This document shows positions 7,880 to 17,587 of a stretch of 47,385 nucleotides of DNA, one piece after another. Both the position numbers and the translations under genes were made by a program. The stretch comes from Halobacteriales archaeon QH_6_64_20 (lineage in GTDB: Archaea; Halobacteriota; Halobacteria; Halobacteriales; Halococcaceae), in assembly GCA_003021235.1 (NCBI GenBank), contig PXQR01000142.1, positions 2,406-49,790 of the forward strand, read 5' to 3'. Within the stretch, counting starts at the first letter, position 1. Each line of letters begins with the position of its first letter. The notes under the pieces are model-generated. The model was given only the letters and a program-made list of their open reading frames with translations, was not told the DNA's origin and made no database searches.

Positions 7880-9757
7880 ATGAGCGGGTTCGACGAACAC
7901 GACTACGAGGAGTTGGGGCTCGTCGCCGGCCTGGAGATCCACCAGCAACTCGATACCGAGACCAAGCTGTTCTGTGGCTGTCCGACCGAGCGGCGCGAGC
8001 CCGACGACGCGGTTCAGGAGATCACACGCTACCTGCACCCGACACGGAGCGAACTCGGCGAACTCGACGCCGCGGCGATCGAGGAGAGTCGGGTCTCGCG
8101 GCGCTTTTCGTATCTCGCGTACGATACGACCTGTCTCGTCGAGGCCGACGACGAACCCCCCCATCGGATCGACGACGAGGCGATCGAGGTCGCCCTGGAG
8201 ATCGCTTCGTTGCTCTCGATGCGGCCGGTCGATACCGCACGGATCATGCGTAAGATCGTCGTCGATGGGTCGAACACGTCGGGCTTTCAGCGTTCGTCGT
8301 TGCTCGCGACGGGTGGTGAGATCGACACCGAGAACGGACCCGTGGGCATCGAGGACCTCCTGTTGGAGGAGGAAAGCGCCGCCCGGATCGAGGAAACCGA
8401 CGAGGGGACGCGCTACGGGCTCGATCGGTTGGGTATCCCGCTGGTCGAGATCGGCACTGCACCCGATATCCGCTCCCCGAGCCAGGCCCGCGAGGCCGCC
8501 GCGACCATCGGCATGTTGCTCCGATCGACTCGAAGCGTGAAACGCGGGCTTGGGACCATCCGCCAGGACGTGAACGTCTCGATCGCAGACGGCGCGCGCG
8601 TCGAGATCAAAGGCGTCCAGGCACTCGACGACATCGACGACATCGTTCGCAACGAGGTCGCCCGCCAGCAGACACTGCTCGACGTCCGCGAGGAACTCGA
8701 CGAACGCGACGCGAGCGTCGGCGAACCGACCGACGTAAGCGATGTCTTCGACGATACGGACAGCGGCGTGATCGCCGGCGCGCTCGGGGCCGGCGGACGC
8801 GCGATGGCCGTCTGCCTGCGGGGCTTCGACGGACTCGTAGGGAAAGAACTCCAGCCCGATCGCCGACTCGGCACTGAATTCGCCGATCACGCCCGCCGGC
8901 ACGGCGCGGGCGGGGTCTTTCACACCGACGAACTGCCGGCCTACGGGATCTCCGACACGGAGGTCGAAGCGCTGCGGGAAGCGGTAGACGCCGGTGAAGA
9001 CGACGCGGTGGCACTCGTCGCCGACGACCCCGAGACCGCCGAAACGGCCATCGAGGCGGTCGCCGAGCGCGCCCGGACGGCGATCGACGGCGTCCCCGAG
9101 GAGACCCGCGGCGCGAACGCCGAGGGCACCACCCAATACCTGCGCCCGTTGCCGGGTGCCGCACGAATGTATCCCGAGACGGACGTCCCGCCCGTGCCCC
9201 TCGATTTCGGCGAAATCGAACCGCCCGAGGTCCTGACCGAGACGGTCGATCGCTTCGAGAAACTGGGTCTCGATCGGGGACTCGCCGAGCAGGTGGCTTA
9301 CGGCCGGCGGGTAGAAGCGTTCGAGCGGGCGATCGACATGGGGATCGATCCGGCACTGGCCGCCCGCACGGTCGAGAGCACAACCACTGAACTGCGCCGC
9401 GACGGCGTGCCGGTCGAGAACCTCGACGACGGGGACTTCGAGGGCGTCTTTTCCCTCGTTGCGAACGAGGGACTCCCGAACGAGGGGGTGCCCGAGGTAC
9501 TCCGCGCACTCGCGAACGACCCCGAACTATCGGCGAGCGAGGCGGCCGAACAGGCGGGTGTGGGGGCGACCGGGGAGAGCGAGGTGCGAGAGACCGTCGC
9601 CGAGGTCGTCGAGCGCAACGAAGCACAAGTACGAGAAGAGGGCATGGGAGCCTTCTCGGGGCTGATGGGTGAGGCGATGGGCGCGCTGAGAGGGAAAGCC
9701 GACGGCGAAGTCGTCAGCGACGCGCTGCGCGAGGAGATCAGTCAGCGAACGGAATGA
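7880..9757 (+). CDS. gatE: Archaeal Glu-tRNA(Gln) amidotransferase subunit E
   Basis: 625 residues. With GatD (not in this window) it converts Glu-tRNA(Gln) to Gln-tRNA(Gln). Residues from about 12 onward carry the GatB/GatE kinase-domain motifs GLEIHQQLDT and LFCGCP, then the VDGSNTSGFQRSSL loop, RQDVNVSI and GARVEIKGVQ. A GatE-specific insert domain follows (about 270-400). The C-terminal tRNA-binding tail ends in the YqeY-like MGALRGKADGEVVSDALREE. The ATG at 7880 (MSGFDEHDY) starts at the conserved N terminus; an upstream in-frame start at 7859 has no homology. It is convergent with the PAP2 gene. Confidence 0.95.
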   Translation: MSGFDEHDYEELGLVAGLEIHQQLDTETKLFCGCPTERREPDDAVQEITRYLHPTRSELGELDAAAIEESRVSRRFSYLAYDTTCLVEADDEPPHRIDDEAIEVALEIASLLSMRPVDTARIMRKIVVDGSNTSGFQRSSLLATGGEIDTENGPVGIEDLLLEEESAARIEETDEGTRYGLDRLGIPLVEIGTAPDIRSPSQAREAAATIGMLLRSTRSVKRGLGTIRQDVNVSIADGARVEIKGVQALDDIDDIVRNEVARQQTLLDVREELDERDASVGEPTDVSDVFDDTDSGVIAGALGAGGRAMAVCLRGFDGLVGKELQPDRRLGTEFADHARRHGAGGVFHTDELPAYGISDTEVEALREAVDAGEDDAVALVADDPETAETAIEAVAERARTAIDGVPEETRGANAEGTTQYLRPLPGAARMYPETDVPPVPLDFGEIEPPEVLTETVDRFEKLGLDRGLAEQVAYGRRVEAFERAIDMGIDPALAARTVESTTTELRRDGVPVENLDDGDFEGVFSLVANEGLPNEGVPEVLRALANDPELSASEAAEQAGVGATGESEVRETVAEVVERNEAQVREEGMGAFSGLMGEAMGALRGKADGEVVSDALREEISQRTE

Positions 9758-9824
9758 GCGGAGCAGGCCGGACGAACCGGCAACGAAACCACTCACCGGA
9801 CTCCCGTTCGAAGACGAAGGTTCG

Positions 9825-10679
9825 TTATCGGCGTTCGAAATCGAGGCGCGAGTTCGACCCGTCGGCGGGCGATCCGGGCGAACTCGGCGAATTCGAGGTC
9901 GAAAACGGGTTCAGAGCTACCGGATCGACCCACCGAGAAACGAGGTAGGCGAACGCGACGAGGACGAGGACGAACGCGATGTCCGATAGCCAGTGGATGC
10001 CCAGATAGAGCGTCGAGAGCGTTATTCCTACTGCGAGCGCGCCGGCGACGCGGGCGTATCGGGGGCTTGCCTTCCGCGCGTAGAGCGCGGCGAGGATCGA
10101 CAACCCGGCATGCAAACTCGGGAAGGCCTTGACGAGGGTATCGGTCGCGGCGATCCCGGTCCGGATCACGGGATGGAGGTCGTACAACAGCGGTTCGACG
10201 CCGGGAAGGTAGTACGCGGTGATCCCCACCGGAAAGGCGAGGAAGAAGGGCAACGCGGAGAGCGTGAGACAGGCATACGCCAGCGCGTACCGACGAGCCT
10301 CGGCCGGATCGCGGGCTTTCACCGCGAAGTAAGTGAACAGAACGACGAGGGGAAAGCCGACGAGGTAGAGCACGCTGAAAAGTAGCGTGAGTGAGGGTGC
10401 AGTGACGGCTTGGAAGAAGACAACCGCCGAGCCTTCGACGGCGTAGACGGCATCGGTATAGATCCGAGTCGCGTGAAATCGGTGGGCGGCCTCGTTAACG
10501 CCGGTGGTGATGACCCAAGCGACCCCGAGGTACTTCCAGTCGGTACGCAGGAAGCCGACGAGGGCTTCCCGAAGCCCTACCTCGGGGAGGAAGACCCGAA
10601 AGCCGATCAGCAACGCCGCGAGCGGGAAGAGAAGCATGAGAAGCGCGAACTGCGTTTCGAGCGAGACCTGGAGGGCCAT
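9825..10679 (-). CDS. PAP2-family membrane phosphatase / Aur1-like protein
   Basis: 284 residues with about seven predicted membrane segments. The second half holds two PAP2 signature regions: KAFPSLHAGL (conserved SxxH, here PSLH) and YLGIHWLSD (H...D). This arrangement is typical of lipid phosphatases and inositol-phosphorylceramide-synthase-like proteins, so it probably acts on a membrane lipid phosphate or phosphodiester; the substrate is unknown. The ATG at 10679 (MALQVSLE) is preferred to a TTG at 10706. The C terminus is a Ser/Pro-rich soluble tail. It is convergent with gatE. Confidence 0.8.
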   Translation of the reverse strand: MALQVSLETQFALLMLLFPLAALLIGFRVFLPEVGLREALVGFLRTDWKYLGVAWVITTGVNEAAHRFHATRIYTDAVYAVEGSAVVFFQAVTAPSLTLLFSVLYLVGFPLVVLFTYFAVKARDPAEARRYALAYACLTLSALPFFLAFPVGITAYYLPGVEPLLYDLHPVIRTGIAATDTLVKAFPSLHAGLSILAALYARKASPRYARVAGALAVGITLSTLYLGIHWLSDIAFVLVLVAFAYLVSRWVDPVALNPFSTSNSPSSPGSPADGSNSRLDFERR

Positions 10680-10743
10680 CCACGTCCTGTCCGCGGAGAC
10701 CTTCAAAAACCGTTACGATACGCGGAAGCCGGCGGCCACGGCT

Positions 10744-11499
10744 CTACCGACGGTCGTCGACCGATCGGGACCGTCGGCGGCTGGTCTCGGCGAGTTCGGT
10801 CGCACGGCGGAACCCCCCTCGCAAGGAACTCGCCTCCCGGCCGGTGAGTCGGGCACGGCCGAACACCCGCCGGAGCAAGCGATTGGCTTTCGGGCGTTTC
10901 TCCTCGGGGTGGTCGATCGCACCCAATAGCGCGTCGAACTGGTCGTAGAGCCCTTCGGTCGCGGTCACCGTGGCGTCGGCGCGGGGTGCGTGTTGGGTAG
11001 GGGCGTCGGCGAGGACGCGCAGTTCGTACAGCGCGATCGTCGCGGCCTGTCCGAGGTTCAAGACGGGGTACTCCGCGCTGGCGGGGATCGAACAGATCTC
11101 GTCCATCCTGGCGAGTTCGTCGTTCGCGAGTCCGGTGTCCTCCCGGCCGAACACCAGGGCGATCGGGGCCTCGAATCGGCCGGCGTCCGCTACCAGACTC
11201 TCGGCGAGGGAAGCGGGCGAACAGAAGGGATAGCGGACGTGACGGCGCTCGTCGTTGCCGGTGTGTGCGGTGAACCCGACGGTGTGGTATCGCTCGATTA
11301 CCTCGTCGAACGTGAGGACGTCGTGAGACGGGAGGACGTCCTCGCGGGCGTGACCCGCGAAGCCGTACGCCTCGTCGCCCGGTTCGATCGCGGGCGGGTC
11401 GATCAGTTTCAGATCGTCGAACCCGAAGTTCTTCATCGCGCGGGCGACCGTGCCGACGTTGCCCTTCGCCTGCGGTTCGACGATCACCACCGCGGTCAT
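10744..11499 (-). CDS. trmJ: tRNA (cytidine/uridine-2'-O-)-methyltransferase TrmJ-type (SpoU/SPOUT)
   Basis: 251 residues. The SPOUT knot motifs are clear: motif 1 EPQAKGNVGTVARAMKNFG, motif 2 ALVFGREDTGL and motif 3 IPASAEYPVLNLGQAATI. It is expected to 2'-O-methylate position 32 of tRNAs using SAM. The C-terminal tail is basic (RRVFGRARLTGR and following), fitting RNA contact. The ATG overlaps the stop of the upstream gene (ATGA), so the two are translationally coupled. Confidence 0.9.
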   Translation of the reverse strand: MTAVVIVEPQAKGNVGTVARAMKNFGFDDLKLIDPPAIEPGDEAYGFAGHAREDVLPSHDVLTFDEVIERYHTVGFTAHTGNDERRHVRYPFCSPASLAESLVADAGRFEAPIALVFGREDTGLANDELARMDEICSIPASAEYPVLNLGQAATIALYELRVLADAPTQHAPRADATVTATEGLYDQFDALLGAIDHPEEKRPKANRLLRRVFGRARLTGREASSLRGGFRRATELAETSRRRSRSVDDRR

Positions 11500-12104
11500 C
11501 GGGACCGGGGGTACTCGCGCGAGAGGTCGAGTTCGGGGTCGTCTGAGCCGTCGCCGTCGTTGTCGTCGAGTTCGCTTTCGGCGTCGCTATCGGAGCCCTC
11601 TCGTATGTCCCCTTTGTCATCCACATCTTTCCCGCTCTCTTCGCTTTCGGCGTCGTCGCGCGTCGCGTCGAGAGCGGCTTCGGGGTCGGGCAACGCGTCA
11701 GGGTCGGAATCGACGTGGGTGACGCCCGCGTAGCCGTCGGGGGCACGTCCGTTCTCCAAGAACCACTCGTAGAACGCATCGTCGAGGTCGTCGCCTCCGC
11801 GATATCGTGAGCCACCCGCCTCGTTGAACCAGTAGACGAAATCGGGTTCGTGGTCGTCACAGAGCACGACCTCGGCCATCGGCTCGCCGTAAACGACCCG
11901 GGCGGTGTTACAGCGTTCGACCTCTTCGTCGCCGTGTTCGAGCCAGCAGGCTCCACAGGGCCGGTTTACGAGCGCCGTCAAGCGATTGACCCGTCGCCGC
12001 GTGTCCGCGGGCATCTCATCGAGAGGCAGAAAGGATCCGTCGCTCGCAAAGACCGCCGACTCGTCGAAGCGCCACCCCCGGAGCCCGATGCTGACTTTGT
12101 TCAT
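11496..12104 (-). CDS. Conserved haloarchaeal protein of unknown function, coupled to trmJ
   Basis: 202 residues from the ATG at 12104 (MNKVSIGLRGWRF). The N-terminal 130 residues look folded. They include a short cysteine motif GACW and later ERCNTA and LCDDHEPDFVYW, in which three Cys and a His could bind a metal. The last 70 residues are highly acidic and low-complexity. No named family was recognised. Its stop overlaps the trmJ start, which suggests an RNA-related role, but that is inference from context only. Confidence 0.7.
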   Translation of the reverse strand: MNKVSIGLRGWRFDESAVFASDGSFLPLDEMPADTRRRVNRLTALVNRPCGACWLEHGDEEVERCNTARVVYGEPMAEVVLCDDHEPDFVYWFNEAGGSRYRGGDDLDDAFYEWFLENGRAPDGYAGVTHVDSDPDALPDPEAALDATRDDAESEESGKDVDDKGDIREGSDSDAESELDDNDGDGSDDPELDLSREYPRSR

Positions 12105-12252
12105 ACTCCCGGTACGTATGCCATCGGCAAAAGTCACGTCGTTCACTGCGCTCGGGAACCGGACGATCGGGGTCGCGCATCCGGATTCGACACGGTCGAG
12201 AGCAGGTCTCGGCGGCAACGAACAGCGAGACAGGAGTCATTGGTCGAAACAC

Positions 12253-12260
12253 TTTATAAC
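12253..12260 (+). promoter_or_regulatory. TATA-like box of the Bat-like regulator
   Basis: TTTATAAC lies 46-53 nt before the ATG at 12306. This fits a short 5' leader of about 20 nt. Confidence 0.4.
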
Positions 12261-12305
12261 GGGCGTTCGTGGGTATCGGTAACACCGAGTTATCGAGGGC
12301 CATCG

Positions 12306-14360
12306 ATGACTGACTCGACCGACCGGATGGACGCTGAGGGAAACGAGAGGTCGGAACCGAGCGGCTCCGACGAACGCGAACGATCCGGTCCGGCGAGTGC
12401 GTCCGACGACCTGCTCGATGCGATGGCGGACGTGCTCTACGTGATCGACGAGGAGTGGACGATCCTGCAGTGGAACGACCGTCTGTGTGAGGTAACGGGC
12501 TATACCGACGACGAGATCGCACGGATGCATCCCCTGGAGTTCATCCCCGAGGCGGATCGGGAGGCGGTCGCACAGCGAGTGTACGCGGTGTTCGATCGCG
12601 ACGCGGTCGAGGCAATGGAAACCGGGATCGTCACGAAGTCGGGTGAGGTAATCCCCTTCGAGTTCAACGGTGCCGGGATCACGGACGAGGACGGCGACGT
12701 CATCGCAATGGTGGGCACCGCCCGCTCGGCGACAACGAAGGCGCGCCAGCGCGACCTCCTCTCGCGGGTGTTCGAGACCAGTCCAGTCGGGATCGCCGTG
12801 CTCGACGGCGAGGGGCGGATCGTCCGGACGAACGACCGCGTCGAGGGCATCGTCGGCGCAAGCGAGGCGGAGTTGGTCGGCCGGCACTACGCCGACGCCG
12901 AGTGGGACGCCTACGACGGTGGCGGGGAGCCACTGGCACCCGGTGAGGGCGTAATCGGACGGGCGTTTGCGGCCTGCGAGACAACGAAGGACGACGAGTA
13001 TCGCTTCGAGCGGCCCGGTATGGAGCCCAAGTGGTTGTCGGTGAGCGCCGCGCCGATTCTCGACACGGCGGGCGAACCGGAGCGTATCGTCGTCGCAATC
13101 GTCGACGTCACCGATCGCCGCGAACGCGAGCGCGAACTCGAGCGGAAACGCCGGGACCTCGAGCACCTCGATCGGATCAACGCGATCATCCGGCGAACGA
13201 ACCGGGCACTCGTCGGGGCCGTGACCCGCGAGGAGATAGAACGGGCCGTCTGTGAACGCCTCACCGACGGCAAGGCCTACGCCTTCGCCTGGATCGGCGA
13301 TCCATACCCTACAGGCGGGGAACTCGACGCGCGCACCTGGGCCGGACGCGGCGCGGCACACGTAGAGGGGATCTCGGTTACGGTCGGCGACGAAGGCTCG
13401 GACGGCGAACGCACGAACGACGGGCCGACCGGCCGGGCGATCCGCTCGCGGGAGGTCGAGACCGCCACGGCGAGCGCCGACGAATCCAAGGTCGTGCCCC
13501 GGGACGAAGCGGCGATCGGGTCCGACGTTCGGTCCGCGGTGGCCGTCCCGCTCGTCTACGGCGACACCCTGTACGGAGTCTTGAATCTCTACAGCGACCG
13601 TCCGGAGGGGTTCAGCGAGGAAGAACGGGCGGTGCTCGGCGAACTCGGCGAGACGATCGGTTATGCGATCGACGCCACCCAATCTAGACGGTTGCTGTTC
13701 ACCGATCGGGTAATCGAACTCGAACTCCGAAGCGACTCGTCGGCGTCGTTTTTCATCGACGCCACGAAGCGGGTCGGGGGAACGATCTCGCTCGACGGGG
13801 TAGTGCCCTCGGCCGAGGAGAGCGATCTGTACTACATGACCCTCCGAGGGGCTTCGCCCAAAGACGTACTCGACCTCGCCGCCGACGCCCCGGGAATCGA
13901 GGGCCGGCTGGTGGGCGAGACCGACGAGGAGAGCCGACTCGAGTTCCGCGTGGGCGACGCGTCGATCACGCGAGTACTGCTCGGTCGGAACGCGCGAGTC
14001 ACGACCGCCCGCGCCGAGGAGGGCGAAGCACGGATCGTCGCACAAATCGCACCCGACGCCGACGTCAGGACCGTCGTCGAGGCCGTCCGGGAGCCGTTCC
14101 CGGGATCGGAACTCGTCGCCAAACGCGAGATCGAGCGCGAAGCCCGAACGCCGAGCGAGTTCCGCGAGACCGTCGAGGAACGGCTCACCGAGCGTCAGGC
14201 GACGGCGCTCGAAGCCGCCTTCCACGCCGGGTATTTCGAGTGGCCCCGCGTGTCGAGCGCCGAAGAGGTCGCCGCGACCATGGACATCGCCCCGCCGACC
14301 TTCCACCAGCACCTCCGGGCGGCCCACCGCAAGATGCTCGAAGCCTTCTTCGAGGCGTGA
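12306..14360 (+). CDS. Bacterio-opsin activator (Bat)-like PAS/PAS/GAF/HTH-10 transcription regulator
   Basis: 684 residues. An acidic leader of about 30 residues is followed by a PAS domain (about 35-145, WNDRLCEVTGYTDDEI), a second PAS with PAC end (about 150-270) and a short coiled linker (RRERERELERKRRDLEHLD). Next come a GAF domain (about 290-450, VAVPLVYGDTLYGVLNLYS), the Bat regulatory beta-rich domain (about 460-610) and a C-terminal HTH-10 (TERQATALEAAFHAGYFEW, then FHQHLRAAHRKML). The layout is that of haloarchaeal Bat-type one-component sensors for oxygen, light or redox; its own ligand and targets are unknown. The start was chosen at the ATG just before the acidic leader. Confidence 0.9.
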   Translation: MTDSTDRMDAEGNERSEPSGSDERERSGPASASDDLLDAMADVLYVIDEEWTILQWNDRLCEVTGYTDDEIARMHPLEFIPEADREAVAQRVYAVFDRDAVEAMETGIVTKSGEVIPFEFNGAGITDEDGDVIAMVGTARSATTKARQRDLLSRVFETSPVGIAVLDGEGRIVRTNDRVEGIVGASEAELVGRHYADAEWDAYDGGGEPLAPGEGVIGRAFAACETTKDDEYRFERPGMEPKWLSVSAAPILDTAGEPERIVVAIVDVTDRRERERELERKRRDLEHLDRINAIIRRTNRALVGAVTREEIERAVCERLTDGKAYAFAWIGDPYPTGGELDARTWAGRGAAHVEGISVTVGDEGSDGERTNDGPTGRAIRSREVETATASADESKVVPRDEAAIGSDVRSAVAVPLVYGDTLYGVLNLYSDRPEGFSEEERAVLGELGETIGYAIDATQSRRLLFTDRVIELELRSDSSASFFIDATKRVGGTISLDGVVPSAEESDLYYMTLRGASPKDVLDLAADAPGIEGRLVGETDEESRLEFRVGDASITRVLLGRNARVTTARAEEGEARIVAQIAPDADVRTVVEAVREPFPGSELVAKREIEREARTPSEFRETVEERLTERQATALEAAFHAGYFEWPRVSSAEEVAATMDIAPPTFHQHLRAAHRKMLEAFFEA

Positions 14361-14383
14361 ACAACGGAAACGACGCTACCGAC

Positions 14384-15484
14384 CTACCGACGGCGGGCGA
14401 CGGCCTCGACCCAGCCGGGAGCGTCCAGCAGATCGTCGAACACGTCGATGTCGAGTTCCGTACCGTACCAGGTCGACTGCCAGCGGACATCGTAACCCGA
14501 TTCGGAGATCGTCGAGACCATCTCGAAGCCGTTCTCCGCGAGGGTAGCGAGCGTCTCGCGGGCGGCGACGGGGTCGACCTGCTACGAATGGAACTCGAAA
14601 TAGAGAACTAAGGGCCCCGAGGCGTCGAGCACGTCGGTTAGCCCTGCCATCACCGCCGTCTCGTAGCCCTCGACGTCCATCCGGACGACGTTTACGTCCT
14701 CGGGAGCGACGTCGCGCCCGGCGAGGAACCGATCGCCCGTTACCTGTGGGACCGAAACCGTGTCATCCGATGGCCGCGGCGACGCGGTTCGGTCGGCCCC
14801 GTCGGGTAGTGCGTCCCCATCGGAGGCGGGAGCCACCGGCGGAACGTGAACGGTGTGACAGTTCGCCCGCTCGGCCAAGCGGAGTTCGGCCGCGACGTTC
14901 TTGTCGCCCAAAGCGCAGCGCTCGACGGTGATCCGGTCCTCGTAATCGTTGAGCGCGACGTTCCGTTCGAGCAGCGTGACGTGTTCCGGCGCGGGTTCGA
15001 TCGCGTGGACGGTGGCGCGTTCGCCGAGCACGCTCGCCGCCATGAGAGCGAAGTAGCCGACGTTCGCCCCGACGTCGAGCACCGTCAGGTCGCCCGAGAC
15101 GTCGTCGGCGAGGGCGCGCAGTTCGTCGCGGAACACGCTTACCGAGCGCTGTTCGTGAGTGCCGTAACTCAACAGCGTCCTCGCGATCCCTGAGTCCGCG
15201 GTGTCCAAACACATCTCGTAGCCGTGGACCGACCGCTTTGCGAGATCGCCTTCGCGGCGCAACTGGCGTTCGTAGTATAGGTTCCGGCGGAACAGGAGCA
15301 CGGTAACCAACCCGAATAGCGCGCCGAAGCGGCCTCGTCTCGCCAGCCACAGTGCCTTCGCGGCGTTCATTCGAACCACCCGCGAGAGAGCGCCGAGAGG
15401 TCGATGGGTCGCTCTCGCTCCGGCCACGAGCGTCCCTATGCCGACCGCGTATGACGGTTCCACTAACTCGTAGGCTACCGACAC
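14384..15484 (-). pseudogene. FkbM-family SAM methyltransferase interrupted by an in-frame TAG
   Basis: Read leftwards from the GTG at 15484. The N terminus has a membrane-like segment (about 54-66). The SAM-binding motif LDVGANVGYF lies at 136-145, followed by IEPAPEHVTLLERN and RMDVEGYETAVMAGL, typical of FkbM methyltransferases that O-methylate sugars or other small molecules. Translation stops at a TAG (14582-14584) after YFEFHS. The same frame then continues with coherent sequence (QVDPVAARETLATLAENG, STISESGYDV) for 65 residues to the TAG at 14384-14386, 23 bp from the convergent Bat-like gene. The family's expected C terminus is thus split by one stop codon. A nonsense mutation, base error or readthrough are possible. 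Confidence 0.85.
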
Positions 15485-15635
15485 CGGCCGTCACCTAACG
15501 AACGATCAGTAGCGGTCGCACCTCGTCGACCCTTCGGCGACGTCGGCTCGCGTGAGAGACCCCGGATAGCGGACCCCTCGGTCGTCTCACGGGCGATACG
15601 CGAGAGTACCGGCACCCTCCCACGGTGCTGAACGG

Positions 15636-15667
15636 GCATACAGTGTATGCTCCCGTGTTACCACACG
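15636..15667. promoter_or_regulatory. Two adjacent inverted repeats upstream of glpA
   Basis: GCATACA-G-TGTATGC (15636-15650) is a perfect 7-bp-arm palindrome. CGTGT-TACC-ACACG (15654-15667) follows 3 nt later. They sit in the 354-bp gap between the divergent FkbM and glpA genes, which holds no other feature I can support. A TATA-like GTATAG follows at about 15667. They may be operators for the glycerol operon or the methyltransferase gene; the regulator is unknown. Confidence 0.45.
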
Positions 15668-15838
15668 TATAGCTCTTCGCGTTCCTCGGGAAACCAAGTA
15701 GACGTGTTATCCGGGAACTGGGTCGAAGTCGTCCTATCAGTACCGGCGGGCCGCGATCGAGAACGGATCGTCACGAGGAGAAGTCCCACGAGGGCGCGCC
15801 GGTAGGCTCAAGACGCGCCGGACGGTAGCACGGCTGTT

Positions 15839-17587
15839 GTGAGTTCTCGCACCGGTACCGACACCGACGTCGTCGTGATCGGCGGCGGCTCGACGGGATG
15901 TGGAATCGCCCGGGACCTAGCGATGCGCGGGGTCGACGTCACGCTCGTCGAGAAGGGAAACCTCACCCACGGGACGACCGGCCGGATGCACGGTCTGTTA
16001 CATTCGGGCGGTCGGTACGCCGTCTCGGACCAACAGAGCGCTAGGGAGTGTATCGAAGAGACCCGGATATTGGAGGACATCGCGAGCCACTGTGTCGAGA
16101 AGACCGGAGGGCTGTTCGTCCAACTCGACGAGGACGACGACGCGTACTACGAGGAGAAACTCCAGGGCTGTCGCGACTGTGACATCCCTGCCGAAGAGTT
16201 GACTGCGGAGCAAGCCCACGAGATCGAACCTTATCTCACGAGCGACGTCAAGCGTGCGATCAAGGTACCCGACGGCGCGATCGACCCCTTCCGGCTGTGT
16301 GTGGCGAACGCCGCCGACGCCGAGCGCCATGGAGGAAGAGTCGAGACCCACGCGCCGGTCACGGACCTGCTCGTCGAGGAGATCAGGGCGGAATACGTCG
16401 TGAATGCGACGGGTGCGTGGGCCGGGCGCGTGGGTGAAATGGCCGGGCTGGACATCGAAGTCCGGCCCTCGAAGGGCGTCATGACGGTCATGAACGTCCG
16501 GCAGGTCGATACGGTGGTCAATCGCTGTAAGCCCAAAGGCGACGCCGACATCATCGTCCCCCACGAGACGACCTGTATTCTGGGGACCACGGACGTCGAA
16601 GTCGACGACCCCGACGAGTACCCCGAAGAACAGTGGGAAGTCGATCTCATGATCGACGAGCTCAGCGCATTGGTGCCGATACTCGAGGACGCCCGAACGA
16701 TCCGATCGTACTGGGGAGTCAGGCCGCTCTACGAACCGCCCGATACCGGAACCACGGACCCGACGGACATCACCCGGCAGTTCTTCCTGTTGGACCACGC
16801 GGAACGCGACGATGTCGGGGGAATGACGTCGATCGTCGGCGGGAAGTTCACGACCTATCGGCTGATGGCGGAACGGATCACCGATCACGTCTGCGAGCAA
16901 CTCGGAATCGACCGCGAGTGTACGACCGCCGACGAACCCCTACCTGGTAGCGAGGACGCCGGCGTGCTGGACGACTACATGGACGCATACGGGCTTCGAT
17001 CGCCGATCGCCAAGCGAAGCACCAAACGCCTCGGCTCGAAGGCCGACGAAGTCCTCGAGACCGACGACCCCAACCCGGTGCTCTGTACCTGTGAGGCAGT
17101 GACCCGCGCGGAGCTACGCGACGCGATCGATCATTCGGGCACGGACTTGAACGCCGCACGCATCCGCACCCGGGCGTCGATGGGTAACTGCCAGGGGGGG
17201 TTCTGTTGTCACCGGATGGCCTACGAGCTGAGCCCCGAGTACGACGAGCGAGCCGTGCGCGAATCGCTCGACGAACTCTACCAGGAACGCTGGAAGGGCC
17301 AGCGCCACGCGCTGTGGGGCGAACAGCTCTCCCAGGCGATGTTGAATCACGCGCTTCACGCGACGACGATGAACCGTGATCGCGACCCGGCGAACGACGA
17401 GGAACCGGGCATCGAGTACGGCGCGTTCGACGCCGGCCCCGGTCCCGACGCGGAGGCTGATCGGTCGGCGACGGCGGCCGCCGACGGCAGGGTCAGAAGC
17501 GACGGTGGCGTCTCCGACGACGAGAAAGACAGTTCGGAAAACGGAGGAACCGGCAAGCAAGAGGAGAGCACACGTGGCGATCAGTGA
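15839..17587 (+). CDS. glpA: Anaerobic-type glycerol-3-phosphate dehydrogenase subunit A (internal segment apparently missing)
   Basis: 582 residues from a GTG. This FAD subunit oxidises glycerol-3-phosphate to dihydroxyacetone phosphate. It has the dinucleotide-binding [17 protein letters not shown], the [12 protein letters not shown] segment and the DHAERD and [12 protein letters not shown] motifs. A BFD-like [2Fe-2S] region ([10 protein letters not shown], then GNCQGGFCC) precedes a long acidic tail. Near base 16375 the sequence jumps from VTDLLVE directly to [12 protein letters not shown]. Homologues, including E. coli GlpA, carry about 18-30 more residues there (beta strands of the FAD domain). 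The frame is preserved, so this looks like an in-frame deletion that could impair the enzyme. It overlaps glpB by 14 nt. Confidence 0.93.
   Translation: MSSRTGTDTDVVVIGGGSTGCGIARDLAMRGVDVTLVEKGNLTHGTTGRMHGLLHSGGRYAVSDQQSARECIEETRILEDIASHCVEKTGGLFVQLDEDDDAYYEEKLQGCRDCDIPAEELTAEQAHEIEPYLTSDVKRAIKVPDGAIDPFRLCVANAADAERHGGRVETHAPVTDLLVEEIRAEYVVNATGAWAGRVGEMAGLDIEVRPSKGVMTVMNVRQVDTVVNRCKPKGDADIIVPHETTCILGTTDVEVDDPDEYPEEQWEVDLMIDELSALVPILEDARTIRSYWGVRPLYEPPDTGTTDPTDITRQFFLLDHAERDDVGGMTSIVGGKFTTYRLMAERITDHVCEQLGIDRECTTADEPLPGSEDAGVLDDYMDAYGLRSPIAKRSTKRLGSKADEVLETDDPNPVLCTCEAVTRAELRDAIDHSGTDLNAARIRTRASMGNCQGGFCCHRMAYELSPEYDERAVRESLDELYQERWKGQRHALWGEQLSQAMLNHALHATTMNRDRDPANDEEPGIEYGAFDAGPGPDAEADRSATAAADGRVRSDGGVSDDEKDSSENGGTGKQEESTRGDQ

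Noticed and set aside
7679..9136. Upstream extension of the C2H2 gene to a 588-residue protein
   Set aside because: The extension is antisense to gatE, and only the last 102 residues from the ATG at 7678 look like a haloarchaeal protein.
12237..14327. A 696-codon open frame antisense to the Bat-like regulator
   Set aside because: It mirrors the codon structure of the sense gene, has no recognisable domain or start signal, and the sense protein has clear domains throughout.
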